Assembly (NCBI RefSeq): GCF_003989825.1
Contig: NZ_RZHE01000006.1
Span: 620,001 to 684,000 of the forward strand
DNA from: Vreelandella populi
GTDB taxonomy: Bacteria > Pseudomonadota > Gammaproteobacteria > Pseudomonadales > Halomonadaceae
Reading direction: 5' to 3'
DNA length: 64,000 nt
The position numbers were made by a program, and so were the translations under genes. Positions 39,179 through 48,532 of the stretch are shown piece by piece. Position 1 is the first letter of the stretch, and each line of letters starts with the position of its first letter. Under the pieces are notes generated by a model. It did not search any database. It saw only the letters and a program-made list of their open reading frames with translations, and had not been told where the DNA came from.

Positions 39179-39195
39179 GTTAACCCCAGGTTAAC
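39179..39195 (+). promoter_or_regulatory. Inverted repeat GTTAACC-CCA-GGTTAAC ahead of dapD
   Basis: A 7-base perfect inverted repeat 28 bases before the dapD ATG. It may be an operator or an RNA hairpin near the dapD ribosome site (AGGAT). Confidence 0.3.
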
Positions 39196-39223
39196 GACGC
39201 TATTAACGATAGGATGATATTTT

Positions 39224-40249
39224 ATGCTGAGCTTTGCGCTTGGAATTGGCACGCAAAACACTCAAGGCGACTGGCTGGAAATTTATTACCCGGCACCGCT
39301 CTACAGCCCGCAGGAAAGCCTGATTAGCGCTGCCAGAGAAGCGCTTGATGCGCCGCAGGGCAATGCAGCCGTCAGCTTTTTGCCGGAAGACTGCACTCGC
39401 CTTGCCAAGGCGCTTGAAGCCGCGGGCCACCCTGAACAGGCCGAGCTTGCTGAGTCCCTCACCGCCAGTCAGCGACCGCTGGTAGCCATGTTCTTGGAAA
39501 CCGATCAGGCGCCGCAAACGGCCCCTGAGGTATATCTTAAGCTGCACCTGCTCTCGCATCGTCTGGTCAAGCCGCACGGCCTTGATCTGACCGGCATGTT
39601 TGGCCTGCTGCGCAATATTGCCTGGACCAACGAAGGCGCCATCGATATCGAAGAGCTGCCTGCGCGTCGCCTGAAAGCCCGAATGGCCGGTCGCGCGCTG
39701 TCCGTCGACTGCGTGGATAAATTCCCCAAAATGACTGACTACGTGGTGCCGACCGGCGTGCGTATTGCCGATACCGCACGGGTACGTCTAGGCGCGCACT
39801 TAGGTGAAGGCACCACGGTGATGCATGAAGGCTTCGTGAACTTCAACGCAGGCACCGAAGGCCCCGGCATGATTGAAGGCCGCATTTCAGCGGGCGTCAT
39901 GGTTGGCAAAGGATCTGACCTTGGGGGCGGTTGCTCCACCATGGGTACGCTCTCAGGCGGTGGCAATATCGTTATCAAAGTTGGCGAAGGCTGCCTGATC
40001 GGCGCCAATGCGGGTATCGGCATTCCGTTGGGCGACCGCTGCACGGTAGAGTCCGGCCTGTATGTGACGGCGGGCACCAAAGTGGCCCTGCTGGACGACC
40101 AAGGCAACGAGGTTAAAACCCTAGCGGCACGCGAACTGGCAGGCCAAAACGATCTGCTACTACGCCGCAATTCTAAAAATGGCCGCGTCGAGTGCCTGAC
40201 CAATAAAAGTGCTATCGCGCTGAACGAGGCACTGCATGCCCATAACTGA
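39224..40249 (+). CDS. dapD: Tetrahydrodipicolinate N-succinyltransferase
   Basis: A 341-residue DapD of the long Pseudomonas-type form (E. coli DapD is 274). The N-terminal half is a distinct domain ([17 protein letters not shown]). The C-terminal half is a left-handed beta-helix with [20 protein letters not shown], the [20 protein letters not shown] motif, and [18 protein letters not shown]. It adds succinyl from succinyl-CoA to tetrahydrodipicolinate. The ATG has AGGAT eight bases upstream. It overlaps dapE by 14 bases. Confidence 0.97.
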   Translation: MLSFALGIGTQNTQGDWLEIYYPAPLYSPQESLISAAREALDAPQGNAAVSFLPEDCTRLAKALEAAGHPEQAELAESLTASQRPLVAMFLETDQAPQTAPEVYLKLHLLSHRLVKPHGLDLTGMFGLLRNIAWTNEGAIDIEELPARRLKARMAGRALSVDCVDKFPKMTDYVVPTGVRIADTARVRLGAHLGEGTTVMHEGFVNFNAGTEGPGMIEGRISAGVMVGKGSDLGGGCSTMGTLSGGGNIVIKVGEGCLIGANAGIGIPLGDRCTVESGLYVTAGTKVALLDDQGNEVKTLAARELAGQNDLLLRRNSKNGRVECLTNKSAIALNEALHAHN

Positions 40250-41408
40250 GCCTGACACACTGTCGCCCACGCTACAGCTTGCCTTTGAGCTGCTCAGCCG
40301 CCCGTCAGTGACGCCAGATGATGAAGGCTGCCAGGACATCATGATCGAGCGCTTGACCGCGCTCGGTTTTCATATTGAGCCCATGCCGTTTGGCGATGTG
40401 CAGAACTTCTGGGCCGTACGCGGCCACCACGGCCCGGTCATCGCGTTTGCCGGCCATACTGATGTGGTGCCCAGCGGGCCGCCTACCGGTTGGAAGTTCC
40501 CACCGTTTTCACCCTGCATCGATGAGCACGGCATGCTTTGTGGGCGGGGCGCCTCGGACATGAAAGGCAGCCTGGCTGCCATGCTGACCGCCGTTGAGCG
40601 CTTTGTGGCCCGCTACCCGGATCACGACGGCCGTATTGCCTTTTTGATTACGTCTGACGAGGAAGGCCCAGCGGTAGATGGCACCCGCGCCGTGGTCGAG
40701 CAGCTTCGCGAACGCAACGAGCGGCTTGATTACTGCATCGTGGGCGAGCCCTCCTCTACTGAACGTCTGGGTGATGTGATCAAGAATGGCCGGCGTGGTT
40801 CTCTGGGCGGCGTGCTGCACATCCATGGGATTCAGGGCCATGTGGCCTATCCTCACCTGGCACGTAACCCGATCCACCAGGCAATGCCCGCGCTGGATGC
40901 GCTCGTCAATGAGCATTGGGATGCAGGCAACGATTTCTTCCCGGCCACCAGTTTTCAGATCTCCAACCTGCGGGCGGGCACCGGGGCCACCAATGTGATT
41001 CCCGGTGAGGTTGAGGTGGTATTCAACTTCCGCTTCTCGACAGAAGTGACTCATGAGCAGCTTAAAGCCCGTACGGAAGCCCTTCTGAACCAACACGGCC
41101 TAGAGTATCAGTTGGACTGGACGCTGAATGGCGAGCCGTTTTTAACTGCAGAAGGCGAGCTGGTAGATGCAGCCATCCGCGGTGTAGAAGCGGTCACTGG
41201 TGAGCGCCCCACGCTGTCTACCAGCGGCGGCACCTCCGACGGGCGCTTTATCGCCACGCTGGGCGCTCAGGTGGTCGAGCTAGGCCCGCTTAACGACACC
41301 ATCCACAAGGTAAACGAGCGCGTACGCGCCAGTGACCTGGATGATTTAAGCCGGATCTACGAGGCAACGCTTCAGGCGTTGCTGACAGCCGACGAGGTAA
41401 GCGTATGA
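40236..41408 (+). CDS. dapE: Succinyl-diaminopimelate desuccinylase
   Basis: A 390-residue M20 dinuclear zinc hydrolase (E. coli 375) that frees succinate from N-succinyl-[17 protein letters not shown] and [15 protein letters not shown] hold the bridging Asp and catalytic Asp. [12 protein letters not shown] carries the general-base Glu pair, and [12 protein letters not shown] and [13 protein letters not shown] the C-terminal zinc His. The start lies inside dapD, so translation is coupled. It has a slightly longer N-terminus than E. coli DapE. Confidence 0.98.
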   Translation: MPITEPDTLSPTLQLAFELLSRPSVTPDDEGCQDIMIERLTALGFHIEPMPFGDVQNFWAVRGHHGPVIAFAGHTDVVPSGPPTGWKFPPFSPCIDEHGMLCGRGASDMKGSLAAMLTAVERFVARYPDHDGRIAFLITSDEEGPAVDGTRAVVEQLRERNERLDYCIVGEPSSTERLGDVIKNGRRGSLGGVLHIHGIQGHVAYPHLARNPIHQAMPALDALVNEHWDAGNDFFPATSFQISNLRAGTGATNVIPGEVEVVFNFRFSTEVTHEQLKARTEALLNQHGLEYQLDWTLNGEPFLTAEGELVDAAIRGVEAVTGERPTLSTSGGTSDGRFIATLGAQVVELGPLNDTIHKVNERVRASDLDDLSRIYEATLQALLTADEVSV

Positions 41409-41794
41409 TGGAGCGCTATCCGGATATCGAAGTGTATGTCGCAAGCGTTTCCCACGATACGCTGAATGCCTGGCTTGCTGAGGTGCTCCTGGCGGCGCCG
41501 CTTAGCCCGGCAGGCAAGGGCAAATGGAAAACGCGCGGCATCTACCAGGGCGAAGACGTACCCGTACTGCTGGTGGAAAATGCGGCCGACGGCTTTGCCA
41601 GCCTGTGGTTTGATAGCCCTACTACGCCGTGGATGACCGACCAGGAGTGCGCGCAGCACGCCGCTGAAGCGCTGCAAACGGAAATTCGCTGCTCGCTTGG
41701 CGGCTGGCACCCGGGTGCGGACCCTGACCGTTTCTGGCAAGTACTGCCAGGCGGCAAGGAAGGCGCTATCGAATGGCCGGATTCAGGACGTTAA
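41405..41794 (+). CDS. Conserved-type unknown protein coupled to dapE
   Basis: A 129-residue soluble acidic protein that I do not recognise. It starts [20 protein letters not shown], has several Trp ([48 protein letters not shown]), no signal peptide, no membrane span and no metal motif. Its ATG overlaps the dapE stop (ATGATGG), so it is translated from the dap operon mRNA and is likely functional. A hairpin follows it and closes the operon. Function cannot be inferred beyond the link to DAP/lysine synthesis. Confidence 0.75.
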   Translation: MMERYPDIEVYVASVSHDTLNAWLAEVLLAAPLSPAGKGKWKTRGIYQGEDVPVLLVENAADGFASLWFDSPTTPWMTDQECAQHAAEALQTEIRCSLGGWHPGADPDRFWQVLPGGKEGAIEWPDSGR

Positions 41795-41827
41795 CTCAAC
41801 TGTTCTATGTGCAGTGCTAAACGCAAT

Positions 41828-41849
41828 CGACCCCGCCTGGGCGGGGTCG
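41828..41849. terminator. Hairpin at the end of the dap operon
   Basis: CGACCCCGC-CTGG-GCGGGGTCG is a perfect stem 33 bases after the last dap-operon gene. Only ATTAAGG follows on the plus strand and ATTGCG on the minus strand, so T-runs are weak on both. Confidence 0.5.
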
Positions 41850-41915
41850 ATTAAGGTTACGCTAGAAATGCACTTGTGAACGTACTATTCACTACTACCT
41901 GTTTGCGACTACCTG

Positions 41916-42470
41916 CTACTCAATAATACTCACATCATCGGCCTGCAAACCACGGTCATTCTTGATGACGTGGTAACGCACGATTTGGCCTTCTGCCAGC
42001 ATACGCGGGCCGCGGCCACGAATAGCGCGAAAGTGAACAAACACGTCTTCGCCGTTATCACGGGTAATAAAGCCGTAGCCCTTGTTGGTATTAAACCACT
42101 TCACTTCGCCCTCTTCCCGACCGTCGTTGGGGTCAATGACATCTTCCTCGTCATCGTCCATTTCGTCGACAGGTTGAGACTGGCGAGGTACAGCTTTCAC
42201 ACGTGCAGCATCTGAACGCTCTACACCCGGCGTTACCACCACTGGCGTAGCCAGCGCAGCAGAAGCCAGCGTACCAATACACAAAACGATAAAACTACCC
42301 AAGGCAACGGCGATATAAATACCGCTTACACCGCTAATGGCTATTTCAGCCTGCCATAATTCAGCCAGGGGCGCGTTGGTTAAATGAATAATCCCCGCCA
42401 GCAGAAGCGGCGTGGGGGCGGCTAGTAATACACTGATCAATAAACAGCGAAACACAACTTTTGGATTCAT
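41916..42470 (-). CDS. Membrane-anchored cold-shock-domain protein
   Basis: A 184-residue fusion. Residues ~8-30 and ~45-72 are two hydrophobic segments ([19 protein letters not shown] and a second around [16 protein letters not shown]). Residues ~95-118 form a very acidic linker ([15 protein letters not shown]). Residues ~119-184 are a full cold-shock domain with RNP1-like NKGYGFITR and RNP2-like DVFVHF ([14 protein letters not shown]...). Cold-shock domains bind single-stranded RNA or DNA. Here the domain would be tethered to the inner membrane on the cytosolic side. It is alone between the dap operon hairpin and slyX (divergent). Confidence 0.85.
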   Translation of the reverse strand: MNPKVVFRCLLISVLLAAPTPLLLAGIIHLTNAPLAELWQAEIAISGVSGIYIAVALGSFIVLCIGTLASAALATPVVVTPGVERSDAARVKAVPRQSQPVDEMDDDEEDVIDPNDGREEGEVKWFNTNKGYGFITRDNGEDVFVHFRAIRGRGPRMLAEGQIVRYHVIKNDRGLQADDVSIIE

Positions 42471-42580
42471 AGATGATAAAAGCTCTCTTGTTGTATGGGT
42501 AACAGACGAAGGACAATACCCGAACTATCAGGCCCATTCCTAACAGTACCGGACATACTACACAAGGTTGCCATGTTACC

Positions 42581-42829
42581 ATGACACAAGACTTTTCTCC
42601 TGCTGAGCTAGCCCAACATCTTGAAACGCTGGAAAGCCGCCTTGCCTACCAGGAACACTGGTTGGATACCCTTGATCAAGCGGTTGCACAACAGGAACGC
42701 CGACTCGAAAAACTCGAACAGATCAGCGCCTTGATGCGCGAACGCCTGCGTGAACAGCATCAGGCCCTGCAAAGCAGTGACAGTCAGGGGTTGGGCCGCC
42801 CGGAAGACGAGGTGCCCCCTCACTATTAG
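42581..42829 (+). CDS. slyX: SlyX family protein
   Basis: An 82-residue coiled-coil protein. LAQHLETLESRLAYQEHWLDTL and LDQAVAQQERRLEKLEQ form heptads, and EDEVPPHY is the conserved SlyX C-terminus (PPHY). Function is unknown; it is named from its position next to slyD in enterics. No slyD is present here. Confidence 0.92.
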   Translation: MTQDFSPAELAQHLETLESRLAYQEHWLDTLDQAVAQQERRLEKLEQISALMRERLREQHQALQSSDSQGLGRPEDEVPPHY

Positions 42830-42948
42830 AAGCATTTATCCACACGCTTTCCATCCCACTTTTCTACTATCAAGCAGCATTGCTCTGTGGTGGATGACCT
42901 TGTGGTGAATGGCTTTGAGGTAAAATGCTGCTAGTGGCGGCTAATTAA

Positions 42949-44067
42949 CTAGTCGCCTACAACGTCCGCCGAATCAACACGCTCGAGCCCAAAGGCATCC
43001 GCTACGGCAGGATAGGTTATTTTTCCTGCATGTACATTAAGCCCGGGTAAAAAGTGGCTGTCATTGCTTAGCGCCTCACGCCAGCCCTTATCGGCAAGCG
43101 CGAGCACAAACGGCAGCGTGGCGTTGGTTAATCCAAGCGTTGAGGTGCGTGCCACGCCTCCCGGCATGTTGGCCACACAGTAGTGCACAATGCCATCCAC
43201 CATGTAGGTAGGCTCTGCATGGGTAGTGGGCTTGCTGGTTTCAAAGCAACCGCCCTGATCAATCGCCACATCCACCAGCACGCTGCCGGGCTTCATATCG
43301 GCAAGCATCGCGCGCGTGATGAGCTTGGGCGCTGCGGCTCCAGGAATCAGCACAGCGCCTACAATCATATCGGACTCGCGCACGGCGTGATCCAATGCAT
43401 CCGCCGTGGAGTAAACCGTTTTAATGCGCCCCTGGTAGCGGTCATCCAAGACGTCCAGGCGCGCCAGCGACTTATCCAGAACCGTTACATCAGCCCCCAG
43501 CCCCAAGGCCATGCGGGCGGCGTTTTCCCCCACCACGCCACCGCCAATCACGGTTACCTTGCCTGGCGCCACACCGGGCACGCCCGGCAGCAGCACGCCC
43601 GAGCCGCCCTGGGCTTTTTCCAAGCTATGGGCGCCCGCCTGAATGGCCATGCGCCCGGCCACGGTGCTCATTGGGGCAAGTAGCGGTAGCCCGCCTTGGG
43701 CATCGGTAATCGTTTCGTAGGCAATACAGGTAGCGCCACTTTGCATAAGCCCGCGCGTCAGCGTCTCTTCAGCGGCCAGGTGCAGGTAGGTAAACAGCAC
43801 ATGCCCAGATGTGAGCCGAGCCACCTCCTCCGCCTGAGGCTCTTTGACCTTTAACACCAGCTGGGCATCTTGCCACAGCGTCTTAACATCACCCTCAATG
43901 CGCGCCCCGGCAGCTTCATAGGCGCTATCGTTAAAACCGGCACCTTCACCCGCGCCTGCCTGCACGCTCACCGTATGACCACGACCAGTAAGCTCACGTG
44001 CCCCGGTGGGCGTCAACGCCACGCGGTACTCGTGATTCTTGATTTCCTTGGGAACGGCAATATGCAT
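42949..44067 (-). CDS. ald: Alanine dehydrogenase
   Basis: A 372-residue NAD enzyme that interconverts alanine and pyruvate plus ammonia. [22 protein letters not shown] opens the substrate domain (Arg and Lys contacts). [15 protein letters not shown] holds the catalytic His. [30 protein letters not shown] is the NAD site and [19 protein letters not shown] the catalytic Asp. The length fits the hexameric Ald family. It is convergent with slyX. Its likely use is alanine catabolism or nitrogen balance; no Lrp-type regulator gene is adjacent. Confidence 0.97.
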   Translation of the reverse strand: MHIAVPKEIKNHEYRVALTPTGARELTGRGHTVSVQAGAGEGAGFNDSAYEAAGARIEGDVKTLWQDAQLVLKVKEPQAEEVARLTSGHVLFTYLHLAAEETLTRGLMQSGATCIAYETITDAQGGLPLLAPMSTVAGRMAIQAGAHSLEKAQGGSGVLLPGVPGVAPGKVTVIGGGVVGENAARMALGLGADVTVLDKSLARLDVLDDRYQGRIKTVYSTADALDHAVRESDMIVGAVLIPGAAAPKLITRAMLADMKPGSVLVDVAIDQGGCFETSKPTTHAEPTYMVDGIVHYCVANMPGGVARTSTLGLTNATLPFVLALADKGWREALSNDSHFLPGLNVHAGKITYPAVADAFGLERVDSADVVGD

Positions 44068-44166
44068 AGCGGCGTCTCCTGCTGCGGCAAATTAATCGAT
44101 ACACTTCAATCGATACACTTCCTGCATTACAGCACAGCAAGAGGCTGCCGTTACCACCCCCACTAA

Positions 44167-44194
44167 AACAAAAAAAGCGCCTATCAAGGCGCTT
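44167..44194 (-). terminator. Terminator of the thioesterase gene
   Basis: Minus strand AAGCGCC-TTGATA-GGCGCTT followed by TTTTTTGTTTT, 49 bases after the thioesterase stop and upstream of ald. It separates the two genes. Confidence 0.85.
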
Positions 44195-44243
44195 CATGAA
44201 AGCAATATTTACTGTTTTAACGCCCTTTGCTCAACATTTTTTG

Positions 44244-44678
44244 TCACTCTGTAACTTGGGCTGCGCCATAAATAGCCTGATATTCCTCGGGCAACCTTTT
44301 AGGCCGCCCGCTGGAAAGGGCGATACACGCAAACCGGGTACGCGCATTTAGCAGGGTCTTGCCATCTTCAAGGCGCTTTAGCTGAAAGCGCCTTGTCAGG
44401 GTAAAGCGGCCATCACACTCGACAATCCAGGTGGCAAGCTGAAGTTCGTCACCGTCAAACGCCGGCGCTAGGTAGTCTAGCTCGTGGCGATGAACTGCCA
44501 TGGCACGGTCCAGCTCGCGATAACGTTCGATAGACAGCCCCAAGGCTTCGGAGTGGGCCCAGCTGATCTGCTCGACCCAGCGCAGGTACTCGCTGTTATT
44601 CACATGCTGGTAAGCATCAATGGACGCTTCGTTAACGTGAATATCGATCACAAAGGGATCAGGTAGCGCCCACTCCAT
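44244..44678 (-). CDS. Acyl-CoA thioesterase, 4HBT/YbgC-like hotdog fold
   Basis: A 144-residue single-hotdog protein. VNEASIDAYQHVNNSEYLRWVEQ is the 4HBT motif with the catalytic Asp on the N-terminal strand and HVNN. VHRHELDYLAPAFDGDELQLATWI gives the second conserved strand. Members hydrolyse acyl-CoAs or 4-hydroxybenzoyl-CoA. It is closer to YbgC/FadM-type enzymes than to tetrameric PaaI types. It follows rlmI by 75 bases on the same strand, and a terminator follows it. Confidence 0.85.
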   Translation of the reverse strand: MEWALPDPFVIDIHVNEASIDAYQHVNNSEYLRWVEQISWAHSEALGLSIERYRELDRAMAVHRHELDYLAPAFDGDELQLATWIVECDGRFTLTRRFQLKRLEDGKTLLNARTRFACIALSSGRPKRLPEEYQAIYGAAQVTE

Positions 44679-44753
44679 AAATCCTCTCCTTCACCGCACT
44701 TCTTGCTTGCCAATCACTATCGCGCCGCGATGATATCTGGCACACCCACCGGA

Positions 44754-45944
44754 TTAATCGCGAAATACCCGTACGCCTATTGCTTTCAGGTAAGACGTTT
44801 CCGGAATCGCCGGGTGCACCGGGTGATCCGGCCCCTGGTGGCCCTGGAAAATCACCTGACCATGACGGTCCTGATGACGCACTGCCCCGCGCACCACATC
44901 GACCAGGCGGTCTGTGGCCAGGTGCATGGAGCACGATGCGGACAGCAGCAGGCCATCGCGGCCCAGCAGGCGCATGGCTTCCCGGTTCAGACGCGCATAG
45001 GCCCGCTCGCCATTGGGAATGTCCTTGCGCTTTTTGATAAACGCAGGTGGATCAAGAATTACCACATCAAACTGTTCGCCGTCGGCTTTCAGCGCCGTCA
45101 GCGCTTCAAAGGCATCGCCTTCGCCAATCGCTATCTGCTCCTGAACACTATTAAGCTCGGCATTACGCGCCACTTGTTCAAGCGCCGGGCCAGAAGCATC
45201 GATACACAACACTTCAGAGGCACCACTTGCTGCCGCTTGAACGCCCCAGCCGCCTATATAGCTGAACACGTCGAGTACGCGCTTGCCAGCCACATGGTTA
45301 TTAAGCCATGCGCGGTTTTCACGGTGATCGAAGAACCAGCCGGTCTTCTGGCCGTTAAGCACCGGTACAACAAACTGCGTGCCGTTCTCTTCGATGACGA
45401 CTTCATCGGGCAACGTACCCTTTGCTACCTCTACATGCGCTTCCAGGCCTTCCTGACGACGCCCACCGGTATCATTACGGAAGACAATCACTTCAGGCTT
45501 GATCACTTTCTCAAGCGCATCCACGATCTCTTCGGCCAAGGCCTGCATACCCGCCGTGTTCAGCTGTACCACCAGTACGTCGCCAAACCGGTCAATCACC
45601 AGCCCCGGTAGCAGATCGCCCTCGCCATGAATCAGGCGATAAAAAGGCTTGGCATAAAGACGTTGGCGCAGAGCCAATGCCTGGTTGAAGCGGTGTACGA
45701 ACAGCGACCGGTCCAGGCGCATTTCCGGGTCGCGGGACATCACGCGGCCGGCAATCAGCGAATGCGGGTTGATATACGCCACTCCCAGGGTCTTACCATT
45801 GGAGGCTTCAACCAGCGCGGCCTCGCCTGCGGTAAAGTTTTTCAGCGGTGTTTCTTTAATATCCACTTCGTTGGAGTAGATCCACAGATGGCCGGCTTTC
45901 AAGCGGCGATCGGCGTTTTTATTCAAGCGCAGGCGTTGGGTCAC
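44754..45944 (-). CDS. rlmI: 23S rRNA m5C1962 methyltransferase
   Basis: A 396-residue protein, identical in length to E. coli RlmI. An N-terminal PUA-like domain has LNKNADRRLKAGHLWIYSNEV. The methyltransferase has NGQKTGWFFDHRENR, the SAM motif VLDVFSYIGGWGVQAA, DPPAFIKKRKD, and the catalytic Cys in SASCSMHL. The start is GTG at 45944 with GGAGA six bases upstream; a TTG further up (45971) would add nine residues without support. The mutM end lies 22 bases beyond that TTG, so mutM and rlmI are probably in one unit. Confidence 0.93.
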   Translation of the reverse strand: MTQRLRLNKNADRRLKAGHLWIYSNEVDIKETPLKNFTAGEAALVEASNGKTLGVAYINPHSLIAGRVMSRDPEMRLDRSLFVHRFNQALALRQRLYAKPFYRLIHGEGDLLPGLVIDRFGDVLVVQLNTAGMQALAEEIVDALEKVIKPEVIVFRNDTGGRRQEGLEAHVEVAKGTLPDEVVIEENGTQFVVPVLNGQKTGWFFDHRENRAWLNNHVAGKRVLDVFSYIGGWGVQAAASGASEVLCIDASGPALEQVARNAELNSVQEQIAIGEGDAFEALTALKADGEQFDVVILDPPAFIKKRKDIPNGERAYARLNREAMRLLGRDGLLLSASCSMHLATDRLVDVVRGAVRHQDRHGQVIFQGHQGPDHPVHPAIPETSYLKAIGVRVFRD

Positions 45945-45992
45945 AACAGTCTCCAAAAGCGTAGACAACAAAAAAGTGGGTGTGGGCAGCTC

Positions 45993-46820
45993 TCAACGCT
46001 GACAGCCGGGGCAATAGACACTGGCACGTTGGCCCAGTGTAATACGCCGAAGCTCAACACCACAGTGCAGGCAAGGCTGGCCTTGGCGCCCATATACATT
46101 CAGCCGCTGGGCAAAGTAGCCGGGCTCGCCCTGGCCACTGACAAAGTCGCGCAGCGTAGTGCCCCCCTGAGTAATGGCGGCTGCCAGCACCTCTTTGACA
46201 GCAGCGGCAAGCATCTCATAGCGTGCCAGAGAAATACGCCCAGCAGCACGCCGCGGGTCAATGCCCGCCATGAATAGCGCCTCGGTCGCGTAAATATTTC
46301 CTGCCCCGACGACCACCCGGTTATCCATCAGAAAGGGTTTCACCGCAACACGTTTACCGCGCGACAGTTGGTAGAGCCACTTGCCGTTGAAGGCTTCATC
46401 AAACGGCTCCGGACCCAAGTGAACCAGGCGCCTATCCGCCGTTCCATCACCCAGCTGCCAATCCACAAAGCCAAAGCGCCTGGGGTCATGGTAGCGCAGC
46501 ACGTGGCCGCCGGCGGTTACCACATCAATATGGTCGTGCTTCTTGGGAATATCGCCTACCTGGGCAATCCGCAGGCTGCCCGACATGCCCAGATGCCACA
46601 AGAGCGTGGCGTCACCGGTTGCCTGACGCACCGGCACCTGAAGATACTTGGCGCGCCGGGTCAGGGTACCGATGCGCGCGCCAATCAGGCGCTCGGCCAG
46701 ATCGTCAGGTACGGGAATGCGCAGCCGTGGCTGGCGAACAAGCACCTCGGTGATTTCCTGGTCTTCAAGATAGGGAGCGACGCCGCGCTTGGTGGTTTCG
46801 ACTTCGGGCAGTTCGGGCAT
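45993..46820 (-). CDS. mutM: Formamidopyrimidine-DNA glycosylase
   Basis: A 275-residue bifunctional glycosylase/AP lyase (E. coli 269) that removes 8-oxoguanine. MPELPEVET gives the catalytic Pro after Met removal, with Glu3. [25 protein letters not shown] and [19 protein letters not shown] are diagnostic. The C-terminal zinc finger is [15 protein letters not shown]...CPGCQR (four Cys). The ATG at 46820 is set by the MPELPEVE N-terminus, which must be exact for activity. Confidence 0.98.
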   Translation of the reverse strand: MPELPEVETTKRGVAPYLEDQEITEVLVRQPRLRIPVPDDLAERLIGARIGTLTRRAKYLQVPVRQATGDATLLWHLGMSGSLRIAQVGDIPKKHDHIDVVTAGGHVLRYHDPRRFGFVDWQLGDGTADRRLVHLGPEPFDEAFNGKWLYQLSRGKRVAVKPFLMDNRVVVGAGNIYATEALFMAGIDPRRAAGRISLARYEMLAAAVKEVLAAAITQGGTTLRDFVSGQGEPGYFAQRLNVYGRQGQPCLHCGVELRRITLGQRASVYCPGCQR

Positions 46821-46923
46821 GAAGGGGACCTGGTAACGATATCGGTACGTGCAGGGCAAGCAGGCACATCAAGCTCTTGAAAAGGTACTTAATAAAGCCG
46901 CCGTACGCAAAGCCCATACATGC

Positions 46924-46949
46924 AAAAACCCGGCATGGGCCGGGTTTTT
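46924..46949. terminator. Bidirectional-type terminator between rpmG and mutM
   Basis: AAAAACCCGG-CATGGG-CCGGGTTTTT is a perfect 10-base-pair stem. On the minus strand it lies 48 bases after the rpmG stop and ends the rpmB-rpmG unit ahead of mutM. Confidence 0.85.
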
Positions 46950-46997
46950 CAACAGGCGCTCGCCTGCAGTGGAAGCCGATCATCATCGCTTACGCGA

Positions 46998-47153
46998 TTA
47001 CTTGATCTTGGCTTCCTTGTAGATAACGTGCTTACGGACCACCGGGTCGTATTTCTTGAATTCGAACTTATCCGGCGTATTCCGCTTGTTTTTATCAGTG
47101 GTGTAGAAGTGGCCTGTACCGGCACTAGACACCAGCTTGATCTTATCGCGCAT
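46998..47153 (-). CDS. rpmG: 50S ribosomal protein L33
   Basis: A 51-residue L33. The peptide starts [20 protein letters not shown] and continues with KNKR, the [12 protein letters not shown] core and [14 protein letters not shown] at the end. It has no cysteines, so it is the zinc-free form. The ATG at 47153 lies 27 bases after rpmB on the same strand, the usual rpmB-rpmG order. Confidence 0.95.
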   Translation of the reverse strand: MRDKIKLVSSAGTGHFYTTDKNKRNTPDKFEFKKYDPVVRKHVIYKEAKIK

Positions 47154-47179
47154 GGTTTAACTCTCCCAAAAATGCTGTC

Positions 47180-47416
47180 TTAGATAGCCTTGTCGCGCTT
47201 ACGGATATCGGCCAGAACCGTATCGATACCTTTCTTGTCAATGATACGCATACCCTTAGAGGAAACGCGCAGCTTGACGAAGCGGTTTTCAGACTCAACC
47301 CAGAAACGATGGGTGTGCAGGTTCGGCAAGAAACGACGACGTGTCTTACGCTGGGAGTGTGAAACGTTATTACCAGTTACCGGACGCTTGCCGGTAACCT
47401 GACATACTTTGGACAT
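47180..47416 (-). CDS. rpmB: 50S ribosomal protein L28
   Basis: A 78-residue L28, as in E. coli. It begins [20 protein letters not shown] and shows [20 protein letters not shown] and [20 protein letters not shown] at 47416 is fixed by the family N-terminus. The open frame reaches further upstream but without a ribosome site. It forms a two-gene unit with rpmG. Confidence 0.97.
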   Translation of the reverse strand: MSKVCQVTGKRPVTGNNVSHSQRKTRRRFLPNLHTHRFWVESENRFVKLRVSSKGMRIIDKKGIDTVLADIRKRDKAI

Positions 47417-47595
47417 GAGAGCCTCCAACCGCTTGGCCAGGGTATAAGCCTGAGTGTTCAAAACTGTCGGGCAAACCGGAAGAGAGGGAGTCGACGCCGT
47501 TAACCGCCTAGCTGTACCCAAATCCGTTATTCAACCCAAGTTTAAAGGTGGCACTTTATACCAGAGCACCCAACTACCGGCAAGCAAAACTGCCC

Positions 47596-47620
47596 AAAAA
47601 GGCTAAAAAAAGCCGTTTTT
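47596..47620 (-). terminator. Possible terminator after radC
   Basis: Minus strand AAAAACGGCT-(T-rich loop)-AGCCTTTTT, a short GGCT/AGCC stem flanked by an A-run and T-run, 53 bases past the radC stop and upstream of rpmB. Confidence 0.4.
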
Positions 47621-47672
47621 GAGTGATTTCCGTTGAATAGCCAGCGCTACACGCTTGCTTTTCATTTGCTGC

Positions 47673-48347
47673 CTATAGCCAGCCGCGCTCGGCAAACGAG
47701 ACCACGTCTCCATCCCCCACCACAAAATGATCCAGTACGCGCACGTCAAAGAGACCAAGGGCCTCTCTCAAGCGTTCGGTGATACGACGATCAGCATCGC
47801 TTGGCTCAGCCACACCGGAGGGGTGATTGTGGGCCAGGATAACGGCGCCAGCGCTAAGTTCTAAAGCACGCTTGGCAACTTCGCGGGGGTAAACGGATGC
47901 GCTGTCTAGGGTACCGCGAAACAGGGATTCATAGCGAATAATTCGGTGCTGCGTATCTAAAAAAATTACTGCGAACTCCTCATGCCCCAGGTGGCGCAAC
48001 TGCGAACTCAGGTAGTGACGTACCAGTTCAGGCGAGGTCAGCGCGTTGCCCCGGGCCAGTTGGCTGGCCAGATGACGCTTGGAAATTTCAAGCGTGGCCT
48101 GGAGTTGCGCGAACTTGGCGCTGCCCAACCCGTGGGCGGCACAGAAGCTTGCCTGGTCCGCTTCCAGCAGTGGGCGCAGGCCTCCAAATGCCGCCAGTAG
48201 GTCGCGGGCCAAATCGACCGCTGAGCGTCCCTGCACGCCCACACGCAGAAAAATTGCCAGCAGCTCTGCATCTGAAAGCGTCTGCGCACCCATGGTTAAA
48301 AGCTTTTCCCGTGGCCGCTCACCTTCAGGCCAGTGATTGATTCCCAT
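47673..48347 (-). CDS. radC: RadC family JAB/MPN-domain protein
   Basis: A 224-residue protein. The N-terminal helix-hairpin-helix-like region has [28 protein letters not shown] and [18 protein letters not shown]. The C-terminal JAB/MPN metal site is [21 protein letters not shown] (HxH...D pattern), with [15 protein letters not shown] before it. It was once thought a repair protein; a true function is unknown. It is divergent from coaBC with a 185-base gap and lies upstream of rpmB. Confidence 0.95.
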   Translation of the reverse strand: MGINHWPEGERPREKLLTMGAQTLSDAELLAIFLRVGVQGRSAVDLARDLLAAFGGLRPLLEADQASFCAAHGLGSAKFAQLQATLEISKRHLASQLARGNALTSPELVRHYLSSQLRHLGHEEFAVIFLDTQHRIIRYESLFRGTLDSASVYPREVAKRALELSAGAVILAHNHPSGVAEPSDADRRITERLREALGLFDVRVLDHFVVGDGDVVSFAERGWL

Positions 48348-48532
48348 CCACCCTCCTCGCCTTACCCATACTCACCAAAAGCTCAGTAAACCTAGCTTAC
48401 CCGTTATTTAGCTCAACATGCCAAACTAAAATTTGTATCAAAAGCACAAGGCAACAACAGTTTTCATACAAAAACGGGCAGGCTGGATGGTATGGTAAGG
48501 CTCCCAAAGAACGCTCATGTGGATCTCCTGCC

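Noticed and set aside
42873..42932. Inverted repeat AGCAGCATT...AATGCTGCT between slyX and ald
   Set aside because: A nine-base stem with a loop of more than 40 bases and no T-run on either strand. Not convincing as a terminator, though the convergent genes have no better one.
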